A DNA stretch of 64,000 nucleotides from NCBI RefSeq assembly GCF_000439435.1, contig NC_021846.1, positions 868,001 through 932,000 on the forward strand, given 5' to 3'. This document shows, in pieces, positions 33,361-43,747 of this stretch; position 1 is the first letter of the stretch; every line of letters starts with the position of its first letter. The position numbers and the translations under genes are program-made. Source of the DNA: Spiroplasma taiwanense CT-1. Its GTDB lineage: Bacteria; Bacillota_I; Bacilli_A; Mycoplasmatales; Mycoplasmataceae. A model generated the notes under the pieces. The model searched no databases. It was given only the letters and a program-made list of their open reading frames with translations, and had not been told where the DNA came from.

Positions 33361-34364
33361 TATTTTTCTAAAGCCTCTTTAATTTTATTAACTACATCAT
33401 TTTTTATTGCATTATAAGTCATTTTTAAAGTTGCGTAAAAAGCAACTTTATCACTTGAACCATGAGATTTAAAAGCAATTTTGTTTACTCCCAATAAAAT
33501 TGCTCCTGCATGATTTTTATAATCAAATTTTGCAGAAACTTCCTTAAATGCTTTTCTTAGTCTTAATGCAGCCAATTTTCTAAAAATGTTTTTTGTAAGT
33601 GCTGTTTTTATTTCTTTTAATAAAATTTTTCCCATACCTTCTGCTGCTTTTAAAGCAATATTTCCTGTATAACCATCAGTAACAACAATATCAACATCAC
33701 CACTAGCAATATACCTAGGTTCAATATTTCCAATAAAGTTAATATTTTTATTTTCATCCATAAGTTTATAAGCGTTTTGATGCATTTCAAATCCCTTAGA
33801 TTTTTCTTCACCAATATTCAATAAAGCCACTTTTGGATTATCTACATTATTTATTAACTTTGAATAAGCTGATGCCATAATAGCAAAATTTTGTAAATCC
33901 TCTGGATCACATTCCAAATTTGCACCAACATCTAGCAATAAAGTAACTTTTCCAGAAACTACCGTTGGTATAACCGGCATAAAACCAGGTCTTTTAATTC
34001 CGGGAATTTCTTTCAAAATAAAGTGACACCCTGCAATAAATGGAGCAGTAGCACCCGCAGTTGTAATTGCATCTACTTTATCGCTTTCTAGCAATTCAAT
34101 TGCTCGAACCATACTAGAGTCCTTTTTTCTTCTAATTTCTAATATTCCATCAGTCATATTTATAACTTCTGTTGTATTAAAAAATTCAATTTGTTCTGGA
34201 TTATATTTTTTTGTTGCTAAAACTGATTTCAACTTTTCTTCATTTCCTACAAAGATAATTTTTAAATCCTTTTGCTCACCTAAAAGTTTAATAGCAGCAT
34301 CAACTGCTGGAATTAAACCATTATCCGAACCCATAACATCAAATGCTATTTTTTTAAAATTCAT
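33360..34364 (-). CDS. plsX: Phosphate acyltransferase PlsX
   Basis: 334 aa. Makes acyl-phosphate from acyl-ACP or works in fatty-acid activation for phospholipid synthesis. Motifs: AFDVMGSDNGLIPAVDAA at the start, TTAGATAPFIAGCHF, ALLDVGANLECDP, and VVTDGYTGNIALKAAEG. It lies upstream of rnc as in Firmicutes, but fapR, fabD, fabG and acpP are absent from the interval, consistent with a mollicute that takes up fatty acids. With FakA in this window, host fatty acids could be phosphorylated and passed to this pathway. Confidence 0.95.
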   Translation of the reverse strand: MNFKKIAFDVMGSDNGLIPAVDAAIKLLGEQKDLKIIFVGNEEKLKSVLATKKYNPEQIEFFNTTEVINMTDGILEIRRKKDSSMVRAIELLESDKVDAITTAGATAPFIAGCHFILKEIPGIKRPGFMPVIPTVVSGKVTLLLDVGANLECDPEDLQNFAIMASAYSKLINNVDNPKVALLNIGEEKSKGFEMHQNAYKLMDENKNINFIGNIEPRYIASGDVDIVVTDGYTGNIALKAAEGMGKILLKEIKTALTKNIFRKLAALRLRKAFKEVSAKFDYKNHAGAILLGVNKIAFKSHGSSDKVAFYATLKMTYNAIKNDVVNKIKEALEK

Positions 34365-34403
34365 ATTTTTTACTCCATTCTATTGAAATTATATATTATT
34401 TAA

Positions 34404-34465
34404 AAAATAAAGAAAAATACAAAAAATAAACCTATCTATTTATTTTTTGTATTTTTCTTTATTTT
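34404..34465 (-). terminator. Very long hairpin terminator of the Cys-rich gene
   Basis: Perfect 27-bp inverted repeat (34404-34430 with 34439-34465) around an 8-nt loop. The right arm includes the last codons (KEKYKK) and stop of the Cys-rich gene. Confidence 0.8.
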
Positions 34466-34658
34466 CTTGTTGTCTGATACTTCCTTTTTCACAACATGGA
34501 CATTTTTTTGTTAAACATATTTGGCAATTTATGCACCTGAAGGAACTTTGGCACCCATGAAAAGAACCACTGCAAACTCTACAAGTATAACAATTGTGTG
34601 CTCCCCCCGGACAACAAACATCAGGCGAATTTTGTGTATTTTGTTTAGGTAATGGCAT
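34440..34658 (-). CDS. Small Cys-rich protein, 72 aa
   Basis: Twelve Cys and two His residues in 72 aa, arranged as CC, HNC-x2-C-x2-C, HGC, FRC-x2-C-x2-C and KCPCC. This suggests two to three metal sites, a zinc-ribbon or metallothionein-like fold. The reducing, cytosolic environment (no signal peptide) argues against disulfides. The N-terminus is Pro/Gln/Asn-rich and the C-terminus Lys-rich. GGGAGG lies 9 nt before the ATG. It sits alone between plsX and a giant permease, on the same strand. I do not recognise the family. Confidence 0.8.
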   Translation of the reverse strand: MPLPKQNTQNSPDVCCPGGAHNCYTCRVCSGSFHGCQSSFRCINCQICLTKKCPCCEKGSIRQQENKEKYKK

Positions 34659-34701
34659 AATTAAAACCTCCCATTTTTAAATATAAAATCATTATACACT
34701 A

Positions 34702-37700
34702 TTAACTTACTAATAAAGTCAATGGTCTTTTTTTAATTTGGAACATCGCCGCTAATCACCCTATATAAATAATTGCTCCTAGAACAATTAGAGAAACAAA
34801 TGGAATTCAAGGTAAAGAAGGAACTAATATTAATATTTTAAATTGTTCTCAAACAATTGCTTGAATAATATATCAAATCATAACTGAGGCTAAGAATGCA
34901 AATACAAAACTAATAAAAGCTCCCGTTATATATTTTCCCATTACCATTCAATTTATTTGTCTATTTGAATATCCCAATGATCTCATAATTGTAATTATAT
35001 TAATAGAATCTGAAATAATAATATTCATAATTACCACTAATAAAATTGTTAATAATACAATGTCAATTAAAATATACATTAACATAGAATTTGTTAATTT
35101 ACTTATTAATTCATCAATTACAGATTTTAAAATAGGTAATGAAATAACACCGGGTTCCATAAAGAAATTAATATCTTTTGGAGCATTTATATTTTCCTTC
35201 ATTTCCCTAATAATTTCTTCAAATCCGGTTAATGCAGGAATTTGTGAAATATCAAGATTCCTTACGAAAATATCTAATATATTTCCAACTCAAGGTTCTT
35301 TAACAGATGAAGCAAAACTAAATGTATCTTTTAAGTTTTTAAAACTATTAATTGATCCTCCAATATCAGCAAAATCAATTTTACCTTCACTGGCTAATTT
35401 TGTACTATTTATTTCATTGAAATAGTATTTTGAGTCTTTATCACTTAAATTTTTTCCAATTTTATCAATAGTAACTTTATAATCTACATAAACATTTTGA
35501 AGCATTGTATCATTTAAATTAATTGCAACAATTTTTATTTTTTGTTTTAAACCTTTATTACCAATATTAATTTCAAAAGTGTCTCCAATATTTTTATTAA
35601 TTAATCTAGAAAGTCTAAAAGAAATAATTCCATTAATATAGTCATCATTCACTTCAGTTAGTTCTTTAAAATTTTCATCGTTCACTCCTGAAAAATTAAT
35701 TATTTTTTTAAGATCTCCCCCATATTTTGATGTTGTGTCAAATAATTTTAAAATAGATTCATCGATGTCAACCTCACTGTTTCCTAAAATATAAAATGGT
35801 AAAACTTGCATTAACGCTTCTTTTTGGCCTTCAAATAAAACACTATTTATACTTATAAAAGGATTAATATTTTCTTTAGTCATGAAAAATGTTTGAACTA
35901 AAGTTTTTAAAGTATCACTAATGTTTAAATCTACAAGAGGAGTATCTTTTTTGCTCATTTTATTAGTATTAAAACTTGACAGTAATGATTCTTTATATTC
36001 TTCAATATTTGTACAATCAATTACTGTTTCACTTGGTGTTGAAACACACAAATATTGTGCAATATCATTTAAATAAAGACCTTTTAAAGTTTCAGGTTTA
36101 ATTAAAATTAAAGAAGTTTCTGAAATTGGAGAGTTTTTTAATTCTTCTAAAAATTTTAAAATATTTTCAAAATTAGAATTAATCAAATCATCTTTTAATC
36201 CTGCCAATTTTTGCTGACCTTCTTCTAAAGGTAATAATAACATTGCAAAATTTAGTACAATACTAGAAAGACTATTTATTTGTTGGCTATTTGATGAATT
36301 TTTATTAATTTCTGTTTTAAGTTCTGCTGCTGCATTAATTAAATTTGATGCAAGAGAAGTATAATAATAGTCATCATTTTTATTTAATGAGTTTTGATCA
36401 ACGTAGTCTTTTATTGAATTAAATCCTTCTTCGTTAACATTTACAAAATCTAAATGATAATCTGGTTTAGTTATATTTTTAGATAAACCATCTTTTTTAA
36501 TATCCATATTAGTTGCACTTTTAAAATTATAAAGATGATTAGTTTCTGGTGAATAAATATTATATGCACCATCAATCATATTTTCAATTATTGGCATAGT
36601 TCTTAATTGTAAAGTAAATAAAAATGAACTAAAAGCAAATAATCCCATAATCAATGCAAATTTACCCTTTCCTGTAGAAACAAAAGCGTGTTGCATTCTA
36701 AAAGTGAAACCAAAATTTTTATTTTTTAAAATTTTTAAAATTAGTCAATTAAAGAAAAAATATATTAATGCTGGTCAAAATATTATTTTTAAAATTAAAA
36801 TTAGTCAATCAAAATTAGATTTCTTTGGGCCTGAGCTTAATAACGCAAGAGCACCTTCAGATAAATATTTAAATATTGATAAGTAACTAAATAATGAAAA
36901 AATCAATGGAACTCCAATAATTAAAATAAATAAGAATAAAACATTAGAATAAATAATTTGATAATCAAAAATTACATAAGTATTAAATTGCTTTGTTGCC
37001 GAATCAATTTGAAAGGGCATTGATAATAAATAACCAATTGCTATTGCAATTATCATTGTTATAAATGTCTTAACTGCAAATATTCAAGTTAATTCACTAG
37101 TTTTATACCCAAGTGATTTAAATACCCCCAATTGTCTTCTTGTATTATTTATTTCTTTTTTTAGAACAAATAATATAAAGAAGAACGCTAAAATAAATAG
37201 TATTCCTCCAATTACAGCATAAATTCAAGTTATTATATATAAATTAGTCAAATTTTTAATTACTGAATGACTTGTCATTTCTTTAAAAACAGCTGAACCA
37301 GAATTAAAGATTAATGGAAAATCATCAGATGAAGATTCGGTTAAAATTTCATTTATTGAAATATCTAAATTATAATTATTAACGTAAGTTTCTGATCAAA
37401 ATCTAAATCTTTTACCTGATGCAGTTGACTGCTCTCAAGAAGGATTTTTCTCTTCATTTAAAAAAATGTTCTTAAATGAATAATTTTCGTTTGATTTGAA
37501 GAAGTCATCTGTAGTAAAAATTTGAGCATAATTATCAATAGAATCGGAAAATGAAGAAAAACCTATTGGAGATAAAGTTGAATATTTAATTCCAATTCCT
37601 ACAATTTTAAATTCATAATTTTCAGATATTTTAATATTATCTCCTATTGATAGATTCTGTTTTTTCATAAAGGCATCATTTAAAATTATTTCATTATTTT

Positions 37701-38514
37701 CTGTCGGTAATCTACCTTCTTGTAAAACAAGATTATTTAAATTTTGTGAATTCTGAATTAAAGATCCAACAGATGAAATAAAATATAAATACTGTTTATT
37801 AGTTGCTGAATCTCTAAAGTTTTTTGAAACATTATTAAAATTTGAATAATTAAAATTTGAATTACCTTCAAATGATGATAGCTGCGAAATTATTTGATCA
37901 ATTATATAGCTATTTAAACTTCTATTATTTGAATTTAGAATTTCTATTGCTGTTGGAGTAAATATTTCATTAATTTTTAATTTATTCTCTTCTCCATCTT
38001 CATTGATTGATAAAATTAATTCTTTTGAATCGTGATAAATTTTGTATGAATTAAATAGTGATGATACCAAACTATTTTTTTCGCTTTTTTTATAATTTTC
38101 TTCACAATTTGTTTCATTAGAGTCATTACATGATTCTTCTATTTCAACTTTGAGTGATTCTAAATATTTATTAATTGCATCAATTGATTTTTCAGAAAAT
38201 CAGCCTTCTATAGGAAAATCAATTTTAATTTCTTTATCTTTCACTTTTGTTATGACAACACTACCATTTATTTGATTTTCTGGAGTAAAAAATTTTTCAA
38301 TAAAATCTTCACTTAATTTTCCATCTGTTTGGCGTTGCTCCTGTCAGGTTGAAGTCTCTCTTTTTATAGACGACGCCTTAAGTGATAATTGTAAGGGAGT
38401 TGCAAGCATACCCATTATAAGCATAGTAAAAATAATTAAAAAAATAATTGTTCCTAAAGTTTCAACTCAGGATTTAATAAAAAGTTTAATGTAAGATTTA
38501 AATATATTGTTCAT
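34702..38514 (-). CDS. Giant FtsX-type ABC permease, 1270 aa
   Basis: One frame of 1270 codons. Plan: N-terminal anchor (~10-38), a ~350-residue extracellular domain, three membrane helices with an ABC-permease motif (GVFKSLGYKTSELTWIFAV), a fourth helix, a second ~500-residue extracellular domain, and a final set of helices with IMRSLGYSNRQINWMVMG. This duplicated FtsX layout is that of MacB- or LolE-like permeases which move lipids or lipoproteins or drive extracellular change. No matching ATPase gene lies nearby. Two Cys pairs (ESCNDSNETNCEE and LCVS..IDCTN) are extracellular. Substrate unknown. Confidence 0.85.
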
Positions 38515-38782
38515 TATTCCCTTTCTATTTAATTTTAAAAATCATAAAACTAAAATTATAAATCATTTTTTAAACGGCAAGAAGTACAATATTAACAATT
38601 TAAAACTTTAATTATATTAAACTATTCTTTATTACCCAAAAATTGATTACTAATATATTAAATTGTAAAAATAAAATTACATAAAAAATAAATCTACAAA
38701 TTAAATCAAAATTATTTAAGTAAACTTATAAATATCATTTCATTTAACACTTATCTTTTTCAAAGTCATTATACATTATTAT
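38515..38782. other. AT-rich spacer, no gene seen
   Basis: About 270 bp between the giant permease and the fakA terminator. Very A/T-rich with no open frame longer than a few dozen codons and no tRNA-like fold. It must hold the promoter of the permease gene, but no clear -35/-10 pair stands out. Confidence 0.5.
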
Positions 38783-38827
38783 TAAAAATAAAAAAACTAA
38801 TTTTATAAATTAGTTTTTTTATTTTTA
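38783..38827 (-). terminator. Terminator after fakA
   Basis: Perfect 21-bp stem (38783-38803 with 38807-38827, core ACTAATTT/AAATTAGT), 3-nt loop. The fakA stop codon is part of the stem. Confidence 0.85.
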
Positions 38828-40468
38828 TTCAATTCCTATAATAAATGCATAGACTTCTTGTCCACCATCAATAACCTCATACTCAATATCATGATTTTCA
38901 TCAAGGTGTTTTCTTAAATCACTAACATCTTTGAAACTTGCATCAGTTCCAGTAAAAATTGTTAATATTTCTGTTTTTGAAGAAATTAATTTTGATAAAG
39001 CTCTTGAAAATATTTCTTGTAATATTTTAGCCGAAATTACTACTTTTCTATCAACTGACATCATTCATTCATTTTCTTTTATTTTTACTCCATCAATAGT
39101 TGCATCTCTTGCTGCTTTGTTTATTGCAACAGAAATAACATTTTTGAGTGCTTTTGAAATATTTGTTTCATTTTTTTTGATACTTTCATCTGAGTCTAAA
39201 TTTAAATATGCTGTAATACCCTGCGGAATTGTTTTTGTTTCAATAACTACAACCTTTGACATTTTCTCTAAATCTTTTGCTTGTTTTGCAGCAAGTAAAA
39301 CATTACTGTCATTTGGAAAAATATATACTGTTTTTGCATTTACTTTTTCAATTGCCTTTAAAAAATCATTAGTTGAAGGATTCATTTTTGGCCCACCATC
39401 AATTACAAAATCAATACTTAATTCATTTTTAAAATAATCAACCATCCCTTTTGATCTTACAACTGAAATTGTTGCAACATCATTTAATAAAGTTCTTTGT
39501 TTTTGAGCTGCTTTTTGGGCTTCACTTACATCATTTTCATCTAACACATGTTTTTCTGCTTGAATATTCATATTTTCAACTTTAATTGTTTTAAATTCAC
39601 CAAATTGTTGCAAGTAAGTTAAAACTTGCCCAGGAATTAAAGCGTGCGTATGAACTTTTAAAATATCTCCATCCATTACTGCAACAATTGAAGTATTTCC
39701 ATATTGTTCAAAAGTACTTCTAACTGTATCAATTTTCAATTTATCAATTAATTCTTCATTTAGCATAACGATTGCTTCAGTACAATATCCAAATTCATCT
39801 TCTATTGCTAACTGAATGTTACCACCAGTATTTTCTTCTAATTTTTTTAATCTTGTTATTGGTTTTGAATTTTTAATAAAGTATTGCATTCCTTCAAAAA
39901 ATTTAACTAAACCATAACCACCGCTATCAACTACTCCAACCTCTTTAAGAGGAGCTAATAATTCAGGTGTATTATTAAGAGAAACAGTTGATGCTTCAAC
40001 TACTTTATTTCAAAAAGTAAGTTGATCAATTTCTTCAACTATTGAATTAATAAAATCACTTGTTTCTCTAATTACGGTAAGAATTGTTCCTTCTACTGGT
40101 TTCATAACAGCTGCATATGCAACTTCTTTTGCTTTTGTAAAAGCTAATTTTCAAGTTTCAAGATTTAAATTCTCTTTTTCTTTCATAGCATTTGAAAAAC
40201 CTTTAATAATCTGTGAAAAAATTACTCCTGAATTACCTCGAGCTCCCATTATAAGACCTCTTGAAAATTTTGACATTAAGTCACCAATTTTATCAAATTC
40301 AGTTTTTTCAATTTCTCCAAAACCATTACTGCACGTTAAATTCATATTTGTACCTGTATCACCATCTGGAACAGGAAAAACATTTAATTTATCAATATGA
40401 GGATAATTATTGTAAATACAATTTACCCCACTAGTTATCATGCCCTTCAATATTTTTGCATCTTTCAT
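38825..40468 (-). CDS. fakA: Fatty-acid kinase catalytic subunit FakA (DAK2/YloV)
   Basis: 547 aa. Phosphorylates fatty acids held by FakB. The DAK2 domain fills the first ~200 residues: NVFPVPDGDTGTNMNLT (nucleotide and Mg2+ site), RGLIMGARGNSGVIFSQII, and VDSGGYGLVKFFEG. The middle and C-terminal DegV-like parts follow (AIVAVMDGDILKVHTHALIPG, VIDGGPKMNPST). No fakB is in the window. It lies 115 nt after the Asp23 gene as in Firmicutes (yloU-yloV). With plsX nearby it suits scavenging of host fatty acids. Confidence 0.95.
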
Positions 40469-40583
40469 AGTATATTGTCACCTTCTAATTTTGTTTTTCT
40501 ATTATTCCATTGAAAATAAAAAATAATAAAAAATTGCAAATATTATTTTGCCAGAAAATTTTAACAAAGCAATTGATATTTTA

Positions 40584-40895
40584 TTAAATAACTATTAAAT
40601 CATCGACTGCAATGTCAACTATACAATTTTGCATAAAGTTAGATTCTTTTTCTAACTCATACTTTACACGTGTTTGAACTTCATTGACAACGTCTCGTAT
40701 GTTAACACCATTAATTAAAATAATATGAATTTTTACTTTAAATGTTGTATCTAAATCAACAACCTCAACAGCTTTAGAAATATCTTCAGTTTTTAATTCT
40801 TCTTTTGTTTTTGCAGTGAAATTTGCAAAAGAAATAACACCAGGTACAGTAACAACAGAATTTTTAATTACATCTAATAATTTTTGCTCTATCAC
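40584..40895 (-). CDS. Asp23/Gls24 family protein (YloU-like)
   Basis: 103 aa. Alkaline-shock-protein-23 family member; family proteins sit on the inner membrane surface in cocci and relate to envelope homeostasis. Pattern: VVTVPGVISFANF near the start, KVKIHIILINGVNIRDVVNEVQTRVKYEL, then VDIAVDDLIV. GTG start 40895 with GGAGG 6 nt upstream. First gene of the pair with fakA; divergent from rpmB, matching the Bacillus layout. Confidence 0.93.
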   Translation of the reverse strand: MIEQKLLDVIKNSVVTVPGVISFANFTAKTKEELKTEDISKAVEVVDLDTTFKVKIHIILINGVNIRDVVNEVQTRVKYELEKESNFMQNCIVDIAVDDLIVI

Positions 40896-41128
40896 GTAAA
40901 ACCTCCGTTAAAACTGTTTAAGTTCATTTATATTATTTTAGGAAACAACGAAATCATGAATATCATGTTTCAAACTAATACAAAAATATTTTACACCATT
41001 GTAATTAAGAATAATACTACTTAATATCAAAAAAAGAAATTATATATATTTCTTAAAAATAAATTTGTAATAATTATTGTATTTTAAAACTAATTATTAT
41101 ATTATTACTAAGTCCGAGGTGAATTAAT

Positions 41129-41329
41129 ATGGCAAGAAAAGACGGTTTAACAGGCAAAGGACCATTATCTGGTAATTCAAGATCACATGCTATGAATGCC
41201 AATAAAAGAAAATGAAACCTTAACCTACAAAAAGTTCAGGTTATGGATGAAAATGGTAAAGTTATGACTTTAAAAGTTTCAGCAAGAACTCTAAGAACTT
41301 TGAAAAAAAATAATCAATTAGCAAAATAA
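41129..41329 (+). CDS. rpmB: Ribosomal protein L28
   Basis: 66 aa. Large-subunit protein, recognised by [34 protein letters not shown] (Trp from TGA), and the [12 protein letters not shown] tail. Cys-free, zinc-independent form. CGAGGTG precedes the ATG. Divergent from the Asp23 gene and followed by a terminator. Confidence 0.97.
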
Positions 41330-41337
41330 AATATTCG

Positions 41338-41379
41338 ACATCTAAGATAATGTTTTTTTATTCTCTTAGATGTTTTTTT
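41338..41379 (+). terminator. Terminator of rpmB
   Basis: 10-bp stem (ACATCTAAGA / TCTTAGATGT), 16-nt T-rich loop, then T7. Confidence 0.8.
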
Positions 41380-41423
41380 CTAATAAATTATTTATATATA
41401 TTTTGTTTTAAATTATATTTATA

Positions 41424-41429
41424 TATAAT
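41424..41429 (+). promoter_or_regulatory. -10 box of tRNA-Leu
   Basis: TATAAT ending 12 nt before the tRNA; TTGTTT at 41403-41408 is a possible -35, with a short 15-nt spacer. Confidence 0.45.
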
Positions 41430-41441
41430 AATAATGCATTT

Positions 41442-41524
41442 GCCCTCTTGGCGAAATTGGTAGACGCAGCAGACTCAAAATCTGCCGAGTAATCGTGTCG
41501 GTTCGAGTCCGACAGAGGGTACCA
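41442..41524 (+). tRNA. tRNA-Leu(CAA)
   Basis: 83 nt with an encoded CCA end. Acceptor arms GCCCTCT and AGAGGGT pair (first pair G-U). Anticodon stem GCAGA/TCTGC holds the loop CTCAAAA, so the anticodon is CAA and it reads UUG. The long variable arm is the class II form expected of tRNA-Leu. T arm GTCGG-TTCGAGT-CCGAC is perfect. Confidence 0.97.
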
Positions 41525-41533
41525 TTTTGAAAA

Positions 41534-41570
41534 AAAATAAAAAATTCCTTTTTTAGGAATTTTTTATTTT
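41534..41570. terminator. Bidirectional terminator, tRNA-Leu / thiN
   Basis: Perfect 16-bp stem (41534-41549 with 41555-41570, core ATTCCT/AGGAAT) around 5 T bases. The thiN stop is inside the right arm. Confidence 0.85.
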
Positions 41571-42178
41571 GTCATGATTACAATTAATTCTTTATCTAAA
41601 GTTATTATTGCATTTTTATAAGGAATAAAACAATTAGAAAAAGCTCTAGTAGAGTAAGCTATTAAAAATAAATCATCTACTTCATACTTTAAATTTTTAA
41701 TAGAAATTTTTAAATTTTCTTTTGCAAAAAAAGATACATATGTAAATTCTTGAAAATTATTAAAATTTAAAATATTTTTTCCTGGATTTAACTTAAATAT
41801 AATTGAATCATCATTTAAAATTGTTAAATTATAATTAAAAACATACTCTAAAATACTTAAATTCATATCATATCTTTTTGATGGATTAACTATCATAGTA
41901 ATATCATCATATTTTCTTTTCTTTAGTTCTTCTAAAGCAGAAATTCCATCTAAATAATATTTTTCTGGATTTAATTCTATATATTCTTTAGTTTTTAATT
42001 TTATTAATTCTTTTTCTGCTTTTGATACTTGATCGAAATCAGAAATGGCTAAATCTATATTAATATTTTGCTTAATTAATTCTAAACAACCTCTCTCAAC
42101 TCCAACAATAAAATAATTTTTCTCAAAGTTTTTTAAATCAATATTCGTTGGGGAAATAATTATTAAAGCTTTAGTCAC
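41564..42178 (-). CDS. thiN: Thiamine diphosphokinase (divergent)
   Basis: 204 aa. Converts thiamine to thiamine diphosphate. Position after rpe matches Bacillus thiN. Visible family features: the FIVGVERGC start of the active-site loop (usually GxDxG), LAISDFDQVS (usually GDFDS), and YLDGISALEELKKRK (usually DxTDxxxAL). Several of these are altered, so activity is likely but not certain. The GTG start overlaps the rpe stop by 8 nt. Confidence 0.8.
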   Translation of the reverse strand: MTKALIIISPTNIDLKNFEKNYFIVGVERGCLELIKQNINIDLAISDFDQVSKAEKELIKLKTKEYIELNPEKYYLDGISALEELKKRKYDDITMIVNPSKRYDMNLSILEYVFNYNLTILNDDSIIFKLNPGKNILNFNNFQEFTYVSFFAKENLKISIKNLKYEVDDLFLIAYSTRAFSNCFIPYKNAIITLDKELIVIMTK

Positions 42179-42848
42179 TTTTTAGTTTTTTAACTCTTTC
42201 TTCTAAATTTAAAATATTTCCCCCCACAAGATAACTTCCTGCAACAATTATATCTACTCCTTCCAATTGAACTAATTTATATGTTGTTTCATTAATTCCA
42301 CCATCAACTTGAATTGAAAAAACTAAATTATTATTATCTCTATAATTTTTAAGAAATCTCAATTTTTCTAAACTCTTAGTAATAAAAGATTGACCACCAA
42401 ATCCTGGATAAACACTCATTATAAGAACATTATCAAGTTTATTTAAATATTTTAGAATTACTTCAACATTTGTATCTGGATTTATTGCAATTGAAGATCT
42501 CAATTTTTTGTTTATGCAAAATGAAATAAACTCCTCTATTTGTTCTGGTGTTAATGATTCAAAATGCATTGTTAATTGTTGAATGTTTTTAAATATAAAT
42601 GAATTTAAATAATCTTCCATTTTGAAATTTTCTATTTTCACCATTAAGTGAACATCAATTTTAAAGTTAAACTTATTTGTTATATCTTCTAAAATTTTTG
42701 TTCCAAAACTAAGATTTGGAACAAAATTATAATCCATAACATCATAATGAATTCATTCAATTCCTGCTTTTTCTAATTTTTCCAATTCTTTACCTAAATT
42801 TAAAAAATTTGCTGTCAAAATACTTGGTGCTACAATAAATTTTTGCAT
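42171..42848 (-). CDS. rpe: Ribulose-phosphate 3-epimerase
   Basis: 225 aa. Interconverts ribulose-5-P and xylulose-5-P in the pentose phosphate path. TIM-barrel motifs: VAPSILTANF, IHYDVMDYNFVPNLSFG, DVHLMV, MSVYPGFGGQSF, and VDGGINETT. In many relatives the first is DVMDGxFVPN; here the G is Y. One-base overlap (TAATG) with the rsgA stop. Sits in the rsgA-rpe-thiN order of Bacillus. Confidence 0.95.
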
Positions 42849-43747
42849 TAATATTTTCTCCTTAATTGTTCATTTTCTAATTCCAATTGTATTTTTATAT
42901 AATCCTCATAAATAAATTTTGGAAACTTATTATTTTTTACATCTTCAATTAACTGACAACCTGGTGTGTTATTTACGTGAATACAATTATTAAATTTACA
43001 TTTATTTAAGATTTTTTTAAAATAAGTCAAACTCGTTGCAAGCATAGCAGGTGTCATTTCTTTAAACTCAAAAGAAGAAAATCCTGGTGTGTCTCCAATT
43101 AAACCATCCTTATAAATAAATAATTCATTTTTGGTGGTTGTATGTTTTCCTCTATTTAATGATTTCGAAATTTCTTGAGTCTTTTCAAAAATATTTGGAA
43201 TAATATGATTTAACGTTGTTGATTTACCTGTACCAGTTTGTCCAGTAAATACAGAAACTTTTTTTTCCAAAGATAATATGAATTTTTTTCATTCTAAATC
43301 AGTTTCAATCATATTATTAATCAAATAAATTTCATAACCAATGTCTTCATATTTTCTAGCAAGATTTAGATATTCATCATTAATATCTACTAAATCAACT
43401 TTTGTAAAAGCCAATACAGGTTTTAATTCCAATGATTCAACAAAACATAAATATTTATTTAATGTATATGTATTAAGAATTGGTTCTTTAACTGAAGTTA
43501 TTATAACAACCTGATCTATATTTGAAATTCTTGGTCTATATAATTCATTTTTTCTTTTTAAAATTTCAAAAATAATACCCTTAAAATCGTTAGTATCTAA
43601 TATTTCAAATGTAACAAAGTCACCTGTTGTTGGTTTTTGATTATTATGTCTTAATTTTCCTTTTGATTTGCACTCATATACTTGTTTTTCAAATAAAACA
43701 TAAGCATACTCACTAATTATTTTTAATATAATTCCTGTTTTTAACAT
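42848..43747 (-). CDS. rsgA: Ribosome small-subunit GTPase RsgA
   Basis: 299 aa. Circularly permuted GTPase that assists late 30S maturation. OB-fold N-terminus, then the permuted G domain: AFTKVDLVD (G4), GQTGTGKSTTLNHI (G1), GDTPGFSSFEF (G3), and the zinc finger CKFNNCIHVNNTPGC. Starts directly after the kinase gene stop. All expected motifs are intact. Confidence 0.96.
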
